NCBI GenBank assembly: GCA_046593925.1
Contig: JBKJQN010000007.1
Coordinates: 1-22,155 of the forward strand
DNA length: 22,155 nt
Direction: 5' to 3'
DNA from: JAYVYM01 sp046593925
GTDB taxonomy: Bacteria > Actinomycetota > Actinomycetes > Mycobacteriales > SCTD01
Below are positions 1 to 9,094 of the stretch, piece after piece. A program made the translations under genes and the position numbers. Below the pieces are notes generated by a model. That model had not been told where the DNA came from. It searched no databases and saw only the letters and a program-made list of their open reading frames with translations. Numbering within the stretch: position 1 is the stretch's first letter; each line of letters starts with the position of its first letter.

Positions 1-1
1 C

Positions 2-964
2 AATTTGATCAACGGTTTATTCTCGCCCCAGACATTTACGGGTGCGGCCTCCATTGTCGCCAACATGCTGGGTGGGCACGACGATCTCTGGCTTGCCGCC
101 CCGCTGACACTCGATAACCTCACGATCGATCTAGGAGCCGGCAACGATCGCTTGGTGTTGGGAGCCGACCCGAACAACGCGGTCAACAACAACGTGCTCC
201 ACCCGCAGTTCGGCTCAAACGGCTACCTGACCGTGAACGGCGCGGTCAATGTCACCGGCGGCGAAGGGAACGACCGCGTCCTCGAGCGGAGCACCACGGT
301 CAACGGCCCCAAGACGATCAGCCTCGGCGAAGGGAACAACGAGTACAACGTCTACTGGGGCTTTAGCAACGAGACAAGCTTCAGCAGCGGTGCGGGGGCC
401 GACAGCGTCTACATTGGCTATCTCAGCTCGCGCCAACTCAGCCAGTTCAACACCGGCGCAGGCAACGACCTGATCTCGTACTATGCTAGCCGGTTCTACA
501 AGACGGCGTATCTCAATAGCGGCACCGGTGCCGACACCGTCGCGCTCGATGTCAACATTTACGATGGCGCTGTCACGGTCGATACGGGAAGCGAAGCCGA
601 TTACCTGCTCTTCTCGCGCTCGATCGCTTATCAATCCGTCCTCCTCACGACGGGTAGCGGCGCCGATACGGTCTTGATCGGCAAGTACATCTCGGGCCTG
701 AGCAATTCGGGGGCCGCGCTCTACAGCAACGGCGGTTCGAACATCGATCAGCTCTCGCTTTACACCGACTCAGAAGCCGACAAAGTGCAGATTGCGGCCA
801 ACGTGATGCGCCAATTCTACGGCAACCTGGGCAACGCCAACGACGATGCGGAGGTGGAATACAACCTCTTTACCGACGGTCTGCTCGACGGTGGCGGCCA
901 AAGCATGAACGCCCGCTTGAAGGGGAACGCCAAGCTGCGCACGCAAAATCCCAGCTCGAGTTAA
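2..964 (+). CDS. C-terminal part of a repetitive secreted-type protein (RTX-like 22-residue repeats), 5'-truncated
   Basis: The reading frame is open to the left edge of the window, so this is the C-terminal ~320 residues of a longer protein. The TTG at position 5 is not a convincing start. Numbering from that TTG, glycine-rich motifs of the form G-x-G-(N/A)-D-x-(V/L) occur at residues 44, 86, 108, 129, 151, 173, 195 and 217 (for example GAGNDRL, GEGNDRV, GAGADSV, GTGADTV). From 86 to 217 the period is almost exactly 22 residues. This resembles RTX-type (GGxGxDxx) Ca-binding repeats, but with a much longer period, so I infer a beta-solenoid-like extracellular or surface protein. No catalytic motif is visible. 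The gene ends in TAA and its GC is well below that of the bulk of the window. Such proteins are common in Planctomycetes; that assignment is an inference from style and composition, not a database match. Confidence 0.7.
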   Translation, partial: NLINGLFSPQTFTGAASIVANMLGGHDDLWLAAPLTLDNLTIDLGAGNDRLVLGADPNNAVNNNVLHPQFGSNGYLTVNGAVNVTGGEGNDRVLERSTTVNGPKTISLGEGNNEYNVYWGFSNETSFSSGAGADSVYIGYLSSRQLSQFNTGAGNDLISYYASRFYKTAYLNSGTGADTVALDVNIYDGAVTVDTGSEADYLLFSRSIAYQSVLLTTGSGADTVLIGKYISGLSNSGAALYSNGGSNIDQLSLYTDSEADKVQIAANVMRQFYGNLGNANDDAEVEYNLFTDGLLDGGGQSMNARLKGNAKLRTQNPSSS

Positions 965-1044
965 CAGCGTTGGCGTTTCAAATTGCGCCGTTCCCTTGCT
1001 TCAATAGAATTTACCGACGATGCGCCGTCATTCAGTGTGTGCTA

Positions 1045-2715
1045 TTACGCCGTTTCTTGTTCGCTGAGGCCTAATTCCTCGCGCATCTGTTCGCGGATGA
1101 GGAACTTCTGAATCTTGCCCGTGACGGTTTGCGGGAAGGCCGTGACGAATTTCACGTACCGTGGAATCTTGAAATGCGCCAAGCGGCCGCGGCAGAAGGC
1201 CTTGATCGAATCGTCGGTCAACGCTTCGCTGGCCGCGCTGGGCTTCAACTTGATCCAGGCACAGAGTTCTTCGCCGTACTTCGCATCGGGCACGCCGACG
1301 ACGGCCGCTTGTTCGATCGCCGGGTGCGTGAAGAGAAACTCTTCGATCTCGCGCGGGTAGATGTTCTCGCCGCCGCGAATGACCATGTCCTTGATCCGGC
1401 CGGTGATCTTGAAGTAGCGATTCGGCAAACGCACAGCGATGTCGCCCGTGTGTAGCCAACCCGCGGGATCAATGGCCGCGGCCGTGGCATCAGGCTGGCT
1501 GTAGTAGCCGAGCATCACGCAATGCCCCCGGGCACAGAGTTCGCCCGGCGTATTGTCAGGGAGTGTCTCGCCGGTGAGCGGATCGATGATTTTGACCTCG
1601 ATTCCCGGCAGGGCTCGGCCGACGGTTTCGACGCGTAGCTCGAGCGGATCGTCGAAGCGCGTTTGCGTGATCAGCGGCGACGCTTCGGTCTGCCCGTAGC
1701 CGATCGTGATCTCGGTGCAGTGCATCTGGGTGACGACGGCCCGCATCGTTTCGATGGGGCAGGGGCTGCCGGCCATGATGCCCGTGCGCAGCGACGTCAG
1801 ATCGCGCGTCGCAAGCGACGGGTCGTGCAGTTGCGCAATGAACATCGTCGGGACGCCGTAGAGCGACGTGCAGCGCTCGTCCTGGACTGCGCGCAGGGTC
1901 GCCAGCGGGTCGAACGCGGGCGCGGGAATGACCATCGCCGCGCCGTGCGATGTACAGGCGAGGTTCCCCATCACCATGCCGAAGCAGTGGTAAAAAGGAA
2001 CCGGGATCGCCACCCGGTCGGCCTCGGTATAGCCGCACAGCTCACCGACGAAGAACCCGTTATTCAATATGTTGTGGTGCGACAACGTCGCGCCCTTGGG
2101 GAAACCGGTGGTCCCCGACGTGTACTGGATGTTGATCGGGTCGTCTGCAGCGAGCTGGGCCGACCGCGTTCGCAGCGCCTGCTCAGGGACAGCGCGGCCC
2201 ACCTCCAGCAGCGCGGGCCAGTCCGGCGTACCGATCAGCACGACCTGCTCCAGCGCCGGGCATTCGCCGCGGACCTCCTGCACCATCGCCCGGTAGTCGC
2301 TGGTCCGGAAGCGCTCGGCCGCCACCAGTAGGCGGGCACCCGACTGCTGCAGGACGTAGGACAGCTCGTGGGTGCGATAGGCCGGGTTGACGGTCACCAG
2401 GACCAGGCCGGCCTTGGCGGTGGCGTACTGCACCAGCACCCACTCGGCGCAGTTTGGTGACCAGATGCCGACCCGGTCGCCCTTGGCCAGGCCCAGCGCG
2501 AGCAGGCCGCGCGCCACCTCGTCGACGGCCGCGTCGAGCTCGGCGTAGGTCCAGCGACGGCCCGTCGCATACTCGACCAGCGCCTCGCGGTCACCGTGCA
2601 GGGTCACCGTGCGCTCGAGGTCGGCGCCGATCGTGCGGCCGATCAGCGCGGTGGTTGACGGGCCGGAGGCGTACGAGAGCGCGTGGCCAGCCGAGTGCAC
2701 CCGATCAACGGTCAT
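1045..2715 (-). CDS. AMP-forming acyl-CoA synthetase (FadD-like); gene looks hybrid at the P-loop
   Basis: This 556-residue protein belongs to the ANL (acyl/aryl-CoA ligase) family, which activates a fatty or aromatic acid with ATP and transfers it to CoA. Visible motifs are the ATP-binding loop YTSGTTGFPKG (198-208), the aromatic/glycine motif IGYGQTEAS (338-346), the hinge motif GRIKDMVIRGGENIYP (439-454) and the catalytic lysine K534 in TGKIQK. The length is normal for the family and the ATG start at 2715 is sensible. The N-terminal ~200 codons (2110-2715) have almost exclusively G/C third positions. The C-terminal ~350 codons are clearly lower (about 70 % in the last 43 codons by hand count) and use ATA, TTG, AAT and a TAA stop. 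The frame is intact across the switch. The substrate cannot be told from sequence. The gene is divergent from the methyltransferase at 2808. Confidence 0.9.
   Translation of the reverse strand: MTVDRVHSAGHALSYASGPSTTALIGRTIGADLERTVTLHGDREALVEYATGRRWTYAELDAAVDEVARGLLALGLAKGDRVGIWSPNCAEWVLVQYATAKAGLVLVTVNPAYRTHELSYVLQQSGARLLVAAERFRTSDYRAMVQEVRGECPALEQVVLIGTPDWPALLEVGRAVPEQALRTRSAQLAADDPINIQYTSGTTGFPKGATLSHHNILNNGFFVGELCGYTEADRVAIPVPFYHCFGMVMGNLACTSHGAAMVIPAPAFDPLATLRAVQDERCTSLYGVPTMFIAQLHDPSLATRDLTSLRTGIMAGSPCPIETMRAVVTQMHCTEITIGYGQTEASPLITQTRFDDPLELRVETVGRALPGIEVKIIDPLTGETLPDNTPGELCARGHCVMLGYYSQPDATAAAIDPAGWLHTGDIAVRLPNRYFKITGRIKDMVIRGGENIYPREIEEFLFTHPAIEQAAVVGVPDAKYGEELCAWIKLKPSAASEALTDDSIKAFCRGRLAHFKIPRYVKFVTAFPQTVTGKIQKFLIREQMREELGLSEQETA
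2060..2165. other. Composition junction inside the acyl-CoA ligase, at the conserved P-loop
   Basis: To the left (1 to about 2,080) the DNA is moderately GC-rich, with A/T-ended codons and TAA stops. To the right it becomes strongly GC-rich and stays so to the end of the window. The switch lies close to 2098-2124, which encodes the ATP-binding loop of the ligase, one of the most conserved stretches in this family. This is what would be expected if reads from two organisms were joined over a shared conserved segment, or if homologous recombination occurred there. The boundary was judged by eye and is uncertain by about 50 bp. Confidence 0.6.
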
Positions 2716-2807
2716 GCGAGCAGTACAGCCCCCGCCCGCGCCGCGTGTCCACCTGCCCCGACGGCACGGTGACGCGGCATGTCACTGTGGCAGCCGGAGG
2801 CAGGCCC

Positions 2808-3425
2808 ATGACGTTCTACCGCGAGCAGGTCGTTCCCCGATTGATCAACGTCGTGTGCGGGGCGTCGCGCAACGACCCGCTGCGCCGCCGGGCCTGCGAG
2901 CCGTTGCAGGGCGTCGTCATGGAGCTCGGCTTCGGGTCCGGTCACAACGTCGCGTTCTATCCGGCTGCGGTGACCCGGGTGGACGCCGTGGAGCCCGCCG
3001 ACGTCGGCTGGCGGCTGGCGGCCCGGCGGGTGGCGCGGTCCACGGTCCCGGTGCGGCGCGCCGGGCTGGACGGCCAGACGCTGCCGATCGACGACGACAG
3101 CTACGACGCCGTGCTGTCGACCTGGTCGCTGTGCACCATCCCCGATGCGTCGGTCGCCCTGCACGAGGTCCGTCGCGTCCTCAAGCCCGGCGGCACCTTT
3201 CGCTTCCTGGAGCACGGTCTTGCGCCCGACGCCGCTGTCCGCCGCTGGCAGCACCGCCTGGAGCCGGTGCAGAAACGGGTAGCCGGTGGCTGCCACCTCA
3301 CCCGGCCGATCGTGCAGACGCTGACCGACGCAGGGTTCGTGATCGAGGACGTCGATGTGTTCTACGAGCCGGGTGCCCCCAAGGTCCTTGGAGCGCTGGC
3401 GCTGGGTACCGCGCTGTCCCCCTGA
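2808..3425 (+). CDS. Class I SAM-dependent methyltransferase
   Basis: This 205-residue Methyltransf_11/UbiE-like enzyme has SAM motif I ELGFGSGHN (about 39-47), an acidic residue ending the second strand (VDAVEPAD), the motif YDAVLSTWSLCTIPD (about 100-114) and the post-motif VLKPGGTFRFLEHG. The small size and the C-terminal region fit the family of small methyltransferases that includes phospholipid N-methyltransferase-like and ubiquinone/menaquinone-type enzymes, but the acceptor cannot be assigned. The ATG at 2808 is chosen because GGAGG lies about 7 bases upstream (2796-2800). The frame is open further upstream, but that part is antisense to the ligase gene. The gene precedes mntR by 41 bp and may be cotranscribed with it. 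Confidence 0.85.
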   Translation: MTFYREQVVPRLINVVCGASRNDPLRRRACEPLQGVVMELGFGSGHNVAFYPAAVTRVDAVEPADVGWRLAARRVARSTVPVRRAGLDGQTLPIDDDSYDAVLSTWSLCTIPDASVALHEVRRVLKPGGTFRFLEHGLAPDAAVRRWQHRLEPVQKRVAGGCHLTRPIVQTLTDAGFVIEDVDVFYEPGAPKVLGALALGTALSP

Positions 3426-3466
3426 CCCGAGGCGCAACCCCGGTTCAGCCGTGCCACACTTGAGGT

Positions 3467-4143
3467 ATGGCGGGGTCACGAACGGTGGTCTCCTCCAGTG
3501 CGGTCGAGGACTACGTCAAGGCGGTCTACCGGGTCGAGGAGCAGGACGGCACGGCGGCGACGATGACGGTGCTTGCCACCGGGCTACGGGTGACCGCCTC
3601 GTCCGCCTCGTCGATGGTGAAGCGGCTGGCTCTGCTGGGGCTGGTCACGCACGAGCCGTACCGCGGGGTGCAGCTGACCGAGCAGGGTCGCCGGTTGGCA
3701 CTGCGGGTGGTGCGCCGCCACCGGCTGCTCGAGCTGTTCCTGGTGGAGTCGCTGGGTCTGTCGTGGGACCAGGTCCACGACGAGGCGGAAGTGCTCGAAC
3801 ATGCCGTGTCGCCGCGGCTCGAGGCGGCGATCGCGGCGCGGCTGGGCAACCCCGACCGCGACCCGCACGGCGATCCGATCCCGACCGTGGACGGCCGGCT
3901 CCCCACGGAGAGCGCCGAGCCCCTCGCCGGCCTGCCGGCGGGCAGCACCGGCGTACTGGTCCGGGTCTCCGACACCGACCCCACCAAGCTGCGCTACCTG
4001 ACGGCGCACCAGATCGCGCTGGGCGACCGCATCGAGGTCGTCGAGCGCCCGCCGTTCGGCGGTTCGCTGTCGATCCGGGTCAACGGCGAGCTGCACGCGA
4101 TGGGCCCCGAGCTGGCCGCCGCCATCCGGGTCCGGGTCGACCG

Positions 4144-4147
<4 letters not shown>
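3467..4147 (+). CDS. mntR: DtxR/MntR-family metal-dependent transcriptional regulator
   Basis: The product is 226 residues. It has an N-terminal winged helix-turn-helix (about 10-75, ending YRGVQLTEQGRR), a dimerisation/metal domain (about 80-145) and a C-terminal SH3/FeoA-like domain (about 150-226), which is the long DtxR-type architecture. Aligned by eye with Bacillus MntR, the metal ligands D8, H77, E99, E102 and H103 correspond to D15, H85, E108, E111 and H112 here, while the position of E11 is a lysine (K18). The gene overlaps the downstream Nramp transporter by 4 bp (GTGA), so it most likely represses Mn(II) uptake when manganese is sufficient. An iron-responsive role cannot be excluded from sequence alone. 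The ATG at 3467 has only a weak TGAGG-like ribosome site directly upstream. Confidence 0.85.
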
Positions 4148-5396
<1,249 letters not shown>

Positions 5397-5418
<22 letters not shown>

Positions 5419-6392
5419 GCCGGCCCCGACGTTCTGCGGCCGGACAGCTCCAGGGCCACCGTTGTCATGTGCGGGACCGTCAGCCCCAGCACAGCGGCGA
5501 AGGCGGCGTCACTGGCGTGCCGCGGGTCGCGGGCGATCAGTACGGCTGCAGCAACCAGCCCCACCGCCGCAGCCCACGCGCTGCGCCTGCCCAGCTCGAC
5601 GACGGCACCCGGCAGCGAGGCCTGCTCCGGGAGCTGTCCGTCGGCGACCAGGGTGTCGACGACCCGGGCGGTATGGCGCAGGGCGTGCCAGCCGCCGAAG
5701 TACGCCGCGAAGGCCGTCGACGGCGGCGCGACCAGGGCCAGCGCGGTCAGCAGGGCAACGTCGCCCGCTGCCTCACGGTCGCCCTGCACGGCCAGGCCGG
5801 CGGCCACCGCCGAAGCCAGCCCGGCGAGCGGCGCGACCGACCGGCGGCCCTCGGCGGTCCGCAGCAGGGCAGCGCCGGGCCGCTCCCCCGTGGCCCGGCC
5901 GGGCGGCTCCGCCAGGGCCCCGGTGACGCCGACGCCGAATGGCACCCGGTTGACCGCCCCGACCGCGGCGGGCAGCGCCAGCGTGGCGGTCGCCGCCCCG
6001 ATGGCTCGCAGCGCCGTCCGACCCGGTCCGGCCGGGTTCCCCCAGCAGGCCAGCTCGCCCTCCCCGAAGTGAGCGGCGCTGGCAACCAGCACGGCCCGCT
6101 CGACCCACGGTCCGCCACGCCGGACGACCCGGGTGGACCCGGCGGCCAGTGCGGCGTACCCGATGATGAGGGCGGCGTGTCGCGGGCGGCTTCCCGCGGC
6201 CGCGACGCGCAGCAGCTCGGTATCGGCGGCGCCGTGGGGCATCCCGAGCGCCAGGGCCGCCAGCACCATCGCCTGCTGCGCGCGCCGTCCGGCGCTACCG
6301 GGTGCGACCCGCGACAGCACCGCGCTGGCGACGGTGGCCCCGGCCACGATCGCGCGGGAGGTCCGTCGCGCCGACGGCAGCAGCGCCGTCAC
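5397..6392 (-). CDS. blh: Brp/Blh-family beta-carotene 15,15'-dioxygenase (retinal-forming)
   Basis: This 331-residue, alanine-rich, multi-spanning membrane protein carries the histidine motifs of the Brp/Blh family: GMPHGAAD (H53), AHFGEGE (H108), YFGGWHALRH (H236 and H240) and VPHMT (H308). Iron-ligand histidines of this pattern are established for bacterial Blh, which cleaves beta-carotene into two retinal molecules. Retinal is the chromophore of microbial rhodopsins. No rhodopsin or carotenoid gene is present in this window, so any partner must lie elsewhere. The start is the GTG at 6392, with no strong ribosome site. The 3' end overlaps mntH by 22 bp in convergent orientation. The gene is divergent from the MDR oxidoreductase at 6535. 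Divergence within the family is high, so activity on beta-carotene is an inference. Confidence 0.82.
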
Positions 6393-6534
6393 GCCGGGAC
6401 GCCCTGCACGGCGCCCGCTCGGCGGTCACCCACACCATTCAGCAGCAGCAGGGCGGGCACACCGACGAGTCTGCCCCGCCGCCGGGTGGTCTGCCCTGTC
6501 GCGTACGGTCCGGTCCCAAGCCAGCGGAGGTCCC

Positions 6535-7503
6535 ATGCGTGCTGTCCAGGTCGTCCGACTCGACGGGCCGTCCGCCCTCGAGGTCGTGGAGGTACCTGAG
6601 CCTGCTGCCGGCGATGACGCGGTCGTCGTCGATGTGCACGCCGCCGGCGTGGCCTGGCCCGACCTGCTGCTCAGCCGCGGGCAGTACCAGCTGCGCCCGG
6701 ACCCGCCGTTCTCCCCGGGCGGGGAGGTCGCCGGTGTGGTCCGCAGCGCCCCGGCCGGGTCCGGCCTCGACGCCGGCCAGCGCGTCGCGGTGCTGACCGG
6801 CGTCGGTGGCTGGCAGGAGGTCGTCGTCTCCGCGGCCGGCAATGTGCTCGCGCTGCCCGACGAGGTGGCCCTCGCCGAGGGCGCCGGAGTGGCGTTCAAC
6901 TACCTGACAGTGCACTTCGCGCTGCGCCGCCGGGCCCGCCTGTCCGCGGGCGAGACCGTCCTGGTGCACGGCGCGAGCGGTGGCGTCGGCCTCGCGACCC
7001 TCCAGCTGGCGAAGGCGTACGGCGCCCGCGCCATCGCGGTGGTCTCCACGCCCGCCAAGCAGGCCGCCGCCCGCGCGGCCGGCGCCGACGAGGTGGTGCT
7101 CGCCGACGGCTTCCTCGCCGACACCAAGGAGCTGACCGGCGGGCGGGGTGTCGACGTCGTGATGGACCCGGTCGGCGGCGACCGCTTCACCGACAGCCTG
7201 CGCTCGCTGGCGCCCGAGGGGCGGCTGCTGGTCGTCGGCTTCACCGGTGGCGACATCCCGACCGTCAAGGTCAACCGGCTGCTGCTCAACAACGTCAGCG
7301 TCGTCGGGGTCGGCTGGGGGGCGTTCCTGGCCGTCGAACCTGCGTACCTGCAGCAGCAGTGGGCCGAGCTGAGCGAGCTGCTCACCGCCGGCACGCTTGT
7401 GCCGGTCCCCGTGCAGACCCGGCCGCTGGAGGACGCCCGGGCGGTGCTGGAGGAGATGGCCGCCAGGACGCTGACCGGCAAGGTCGTGCTGACCGTGCGC
7501 TGA
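6535..7503 (+). CDS. Quinone-oxidoreductase-like MDR enzyme (NADPH-dependent)
   Basis: This 322-residue zinc-free medium-chain dehydrogenase/reductase has an N-terminal GroES-like domain (about 1-120, including AAGVAWPDLLLSRGQY) and a Rossmann domain with the nucleotide-binding loop GASGGVG (146-152), followed by DVVMDPVGGDRF. It lacks the cysteine-rich structural zinc site of alcohol dehydrogenases. Family members reduce quinones or alpha,beta-unsaturated carbonyl compounds with NADPH; the substrate here is unknown. The ATG at 6535 has GGAGG about 4 bases upstream (6526-6530). The frame is open further upstream, but it runs into the divergent Blh gene. A 142-bp divergent region separates it from that gene. 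Confidence 0.88.
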   Translation: MRAVQVVRLDGPSALEVVEVPEPAAGDDAVVVDVHAAGVAWPDLLLSRGQYQLRPDPPFSPGGEVAGVVRSAPAGSGLDAGQRVAVLTGVGGWQEVVVSAAGNVLALPDEVALAEGAGVAFNYLTVHFALRRRARLSAGETVLVHGASGGVGLATLQLAKAYGARAIAVVSTPAKQAAARAAGADEVVLADGFLADTKELTGGRGVDVVMDPVGGDRFTDSLRSLAPEGRLLVVGFTGGDIPTVKVNRLLLNNVSVVGVGWGAFLAVEPAYLQQQWAELSELLTAGTLVPVPVQTRPLEDARAVLEEMAARTLTGKVVLTVR

Positions 7504-7509
7504 GCGGCG

Positions 7510-7662
7510 TCACGGTCCGCCGCAGGCGCCGTTCGACATGGCCGCCAGGGTGTCCTCGGGCGTCGTGCCCGACAGGTCGCCGATGATGCTGACACCTGTG
7601 ACGCTGTCGGCATCGCCGCTGTCAGGGTTGGGCGGGGACAGCTGGAACCGGTCGCCGGACAC
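7510..7662 (-). CDS. Possible small hypothetical protein (50 aa) or gene remnant
   Basis: A minus-strand frame from a GTG at 7662 to a TGA at 7510 encodes 50 residues containing VTGVSIIGDLSG and ending SNGACGGP. About 45 of its 50 third codon positions are G or C while second positions are mixed, which is the signature of real coding DNA in this genome. The frame is closed by a TGA at 7690-7692 just upstream. There is no strong ribosome site, and no family is recognised. It lies 64 bp downstream of, and in the same direction as, the gene at 7727-8725. It may be a short accessory gene or the C-terminal remnant of a larger one. Confidence 0.35.
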   Translation of the reverse strand: MSGDRFQLSPPNPDSGDADSVTGVSIIGDLSGTTPEDTLAAMSNGACGGP

Positions 7663-7726
7663 CTGCGGGAGCTGCGCGATGCGCGCTCGTCACACCAGGT
7701 GCACGGTCGGCGCAGGTGCGGCGTTG

Positions 7727-8725
7727 TCAGACCCTGACGACGAGCTTGCCGGTGTGGCTGTTGCCGCGCAGCATCCCGACGAACGCGTCGAAGGTCTGAC
7801 CGATGCCCTCGACGACGGTCTCGGGGTAGCAGAGCTGCCCGCCGGCGAGCAGCGGAGCCACGTGCCGCTCGAACACCGCGCCCCGGTGGGCGTGGTCACT
7901 GACGATGAAGCCCCGCAGGCTGAGCTTCTTGCCGACGACCTGCATCAGGTTGTCCGGGCCGGGCAGCAGCTCGTTGTAGCCGGAGATCATGCCGCAGGCG
8001 GCGATCCGGCCGAACGGGTTGAGCAGCGCGAGCGCGGCCCGCAGGTGGTCGCCGCCGACGTTGTCGAAGTAGACGTCGATGCCCTCCGGCGCCGCTGCGC
8101 GCAGCCGACCCTCGAGGTCACCGGCGCGGTAGTCGAGGCCGACGTCGAAGCCGAGGTCGTCGACCAGCGCCGCGGCCTTCTCGGGCCCGCCCGCCGTGCC
8201 GATGACCCGGCAGCCGGAGCGCCGGGCCAGCTGGCCGACCAGGCTGCCGACCGCGCCGGAGGCCGCCGACACCCAGACCGTCTCGCCGGGCCGCACCTCA
8301 GCGATGTCGTACAGCCCGACCCATGCGGTCAGGCCGGGCATGCCGAGCACACCAAGGTACGCAGTCAGCGGCGCGGCCGTCTCGTCGACGAGCTCGAGCT
8401 CGGCGGGGCGCACCGCGGCGTGCGTACGCCAGCCCATGCCGTGCCGAACCGCCGCGCCGACCGGGAAGCGCTCGGCGCCCGAGGTCAGCACGTGCCCCAC
8501 CGCGCCGCCCCACATGGCCCTGCCCAGCTGGTAGGGCGCGGCGTAGGAGGCGGCGTCGTTCATCCGACCGCGCATGTACGGGTCGACCGAGACGTACGCG
8601 TTGCGCACCAGCACCTCACCGGGCCCGGGCGCCGGCACCTCCACGTCGACCAGCTCGACGTCGGCCGCGACGGGATAACCCTTCGGGCGCCGGACCAACC
8701 GCCACTCCTGCGCGTGTTCGGTCAT
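7727..8725 (-). CDS. NADP-dependent MDR oxidoreductase (CurA/PTGR1-like ene-reductase)
   Basis: This 332-residue protein belongs to the leukotriene B4 dehydrogenase/CurA branch of the MDR superfamily, which reduces C=C bonds of alpha,beta-unsaturated ketones and aldehydes with NADPH. Visible signatures are SVDPYMRGRM (46-55), GMPGLTAW (128-135), the nucleotide loop AASGAVGS (154-161), VYFDNVGGDHL and the conserved C-terminal HTGKLVV. The ATG at 8725 is preceded by a GAGAGGA-type ribosome site about 7 bases upstream. Its start overlaps by 4 bp (ATGA) a possible small upstream frame ending at 8722. It is not closely related in sequence to the other MDR enzyme at 6535, so it is not a recent duplicate. 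Confidence 0.9.
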   Translation of the reverse strand: MTEHAQEWRLVRRPKGYPVAADVELVDVEVPAPGPGEVLVRNAYVSVDPYMRGRMNDAASYAAPYQLGRAMWGGAVGHVLTSGAERFPVGAAVRHGMGWRTHAAVRPAELELVDETAAPLTAYLGVLGMPGLTAWVGLYDIAEVRPGETVWVSAASGAVGSLVGQLARRSGCRVIGTAGGPEKAAALVDDLGFDVGLDYRAGDLEGRLRAAAPEGIDVYFDNVGGDHLRAALALLNPFGRIAACGMISGYNELLPGPDNLMQVVGKKLSLRGFIVSDHAHRGAVFERHVAPLLAGGQLCYPETVVEGIGQTFDAFVGMLRGNSHTGKLVVRV

Positions 8726-8988
8726 TCAGGGTCCTCTCGTTCCGAGGCCACAGATCCAGGTCGATCTCCCGGCACGGTAGTCCTCTTCTCGCCCAACTCG
8801 GGCGTGGCCCTCGCCGACTCTGCATGATCGCCACTTTCTGCATGATCGGGGGCGGCCGCAGTTGCGGTGGGCCGCCGGCCGCCGGGAGGAGCGGGGCGAC
8901 GGACTCGGCGCTTCGCTGCCGACACGTGCGCGGCTGCGGGCGCGTGGATGGCCCACAGCAACACGTCGCGCACCCTGCGAGGAGCCAC
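8722..8988 (-). CDS. Possible small hypothetical protein (88 aa), tail formed by a repeat element
   Basis: A GTG at 8988 follows a good ribosome site (GGAGG, 5-base spacing), and the frame ends in an ATGA overlap with the oxidoreductase at 8725, which suggests translational coupling. The first ~47 codons are rich in G/C third positions and encode a basic, alanine-rich stretch (VRDVLLWAIHAPAAAH). The rest reads through the tandem 18-bp repeat at 8819-8848 (giving DHAESGDHAES), where codon bias is lost. The protein may therefore be real, real only at its N-terminus, or chance. No family is recognised. Confidence 0.3.
   Translation of the reverse strand: MAPRRVRDVLLWAIHAPAAAHVSAAKRRVRRPAPPGGRRPTATAAAPDHAESGDHAESARATPELGEKRTTVPGDRPGSVASEREDPE
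8819..8848. repeat. Tandem 12-bp repeat, 18-bp period (TCTGCATGATCG)
   Basis: TCTGCATGATCG occurs at 8819-8830 and again, identical, at 8837-8848. A small stem-loop CGCCC-AACTC-GGGCG lies next to it at 8790-8804. The stretch 8726-8850 does not keep the codon bias of its neighbours. I infer a piece of a dispersed non-coding repeat rather than gene sequence. Confidence 0.55.
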
Positions 8989-9011
8989 GCCTACCTCCTG
9001 GTCGGCAGGCC

Positions 9012-9029
9012 CGCTCGCAAGGGCGAGCG
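9012..9029 (-). terminator. Stem-loop downstream of the ATP-grasp gene
   Basis: CGCTCGC (9012-9018) and GCGAGCG (9023-9029) form a perfect 7-bp GC-rich stem with a 4-base loop, 66 bases past the stop of the minus-strand ATP-grasp gene. There is no U-tract, as is usual for stem-only terminators proposed in high-GC actinobacteria. Assignment as a terminator is by position and shape only. Confidence 0.4.
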
Positions 9030-9094
9030 ATGCAGCGAAGATTGCGGCAGGCGGGCCGGACAGGGAGCCGGTGGGCGGGCGCAGAGTCTCCCGC

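Noticed and set aside
5469..6599. 376-residue open frame on the plus strand across the Blh gene
   Set aside because: It is glycine/arginine-rich shadow sequence, and the histidine motifs of Blh are on the other strand.
7538..8827. 429-residue open frame on the plus strand
   Set aside because: It is antisense to the CurA/PTGR-like oxidoreductase and low in protein-like features.
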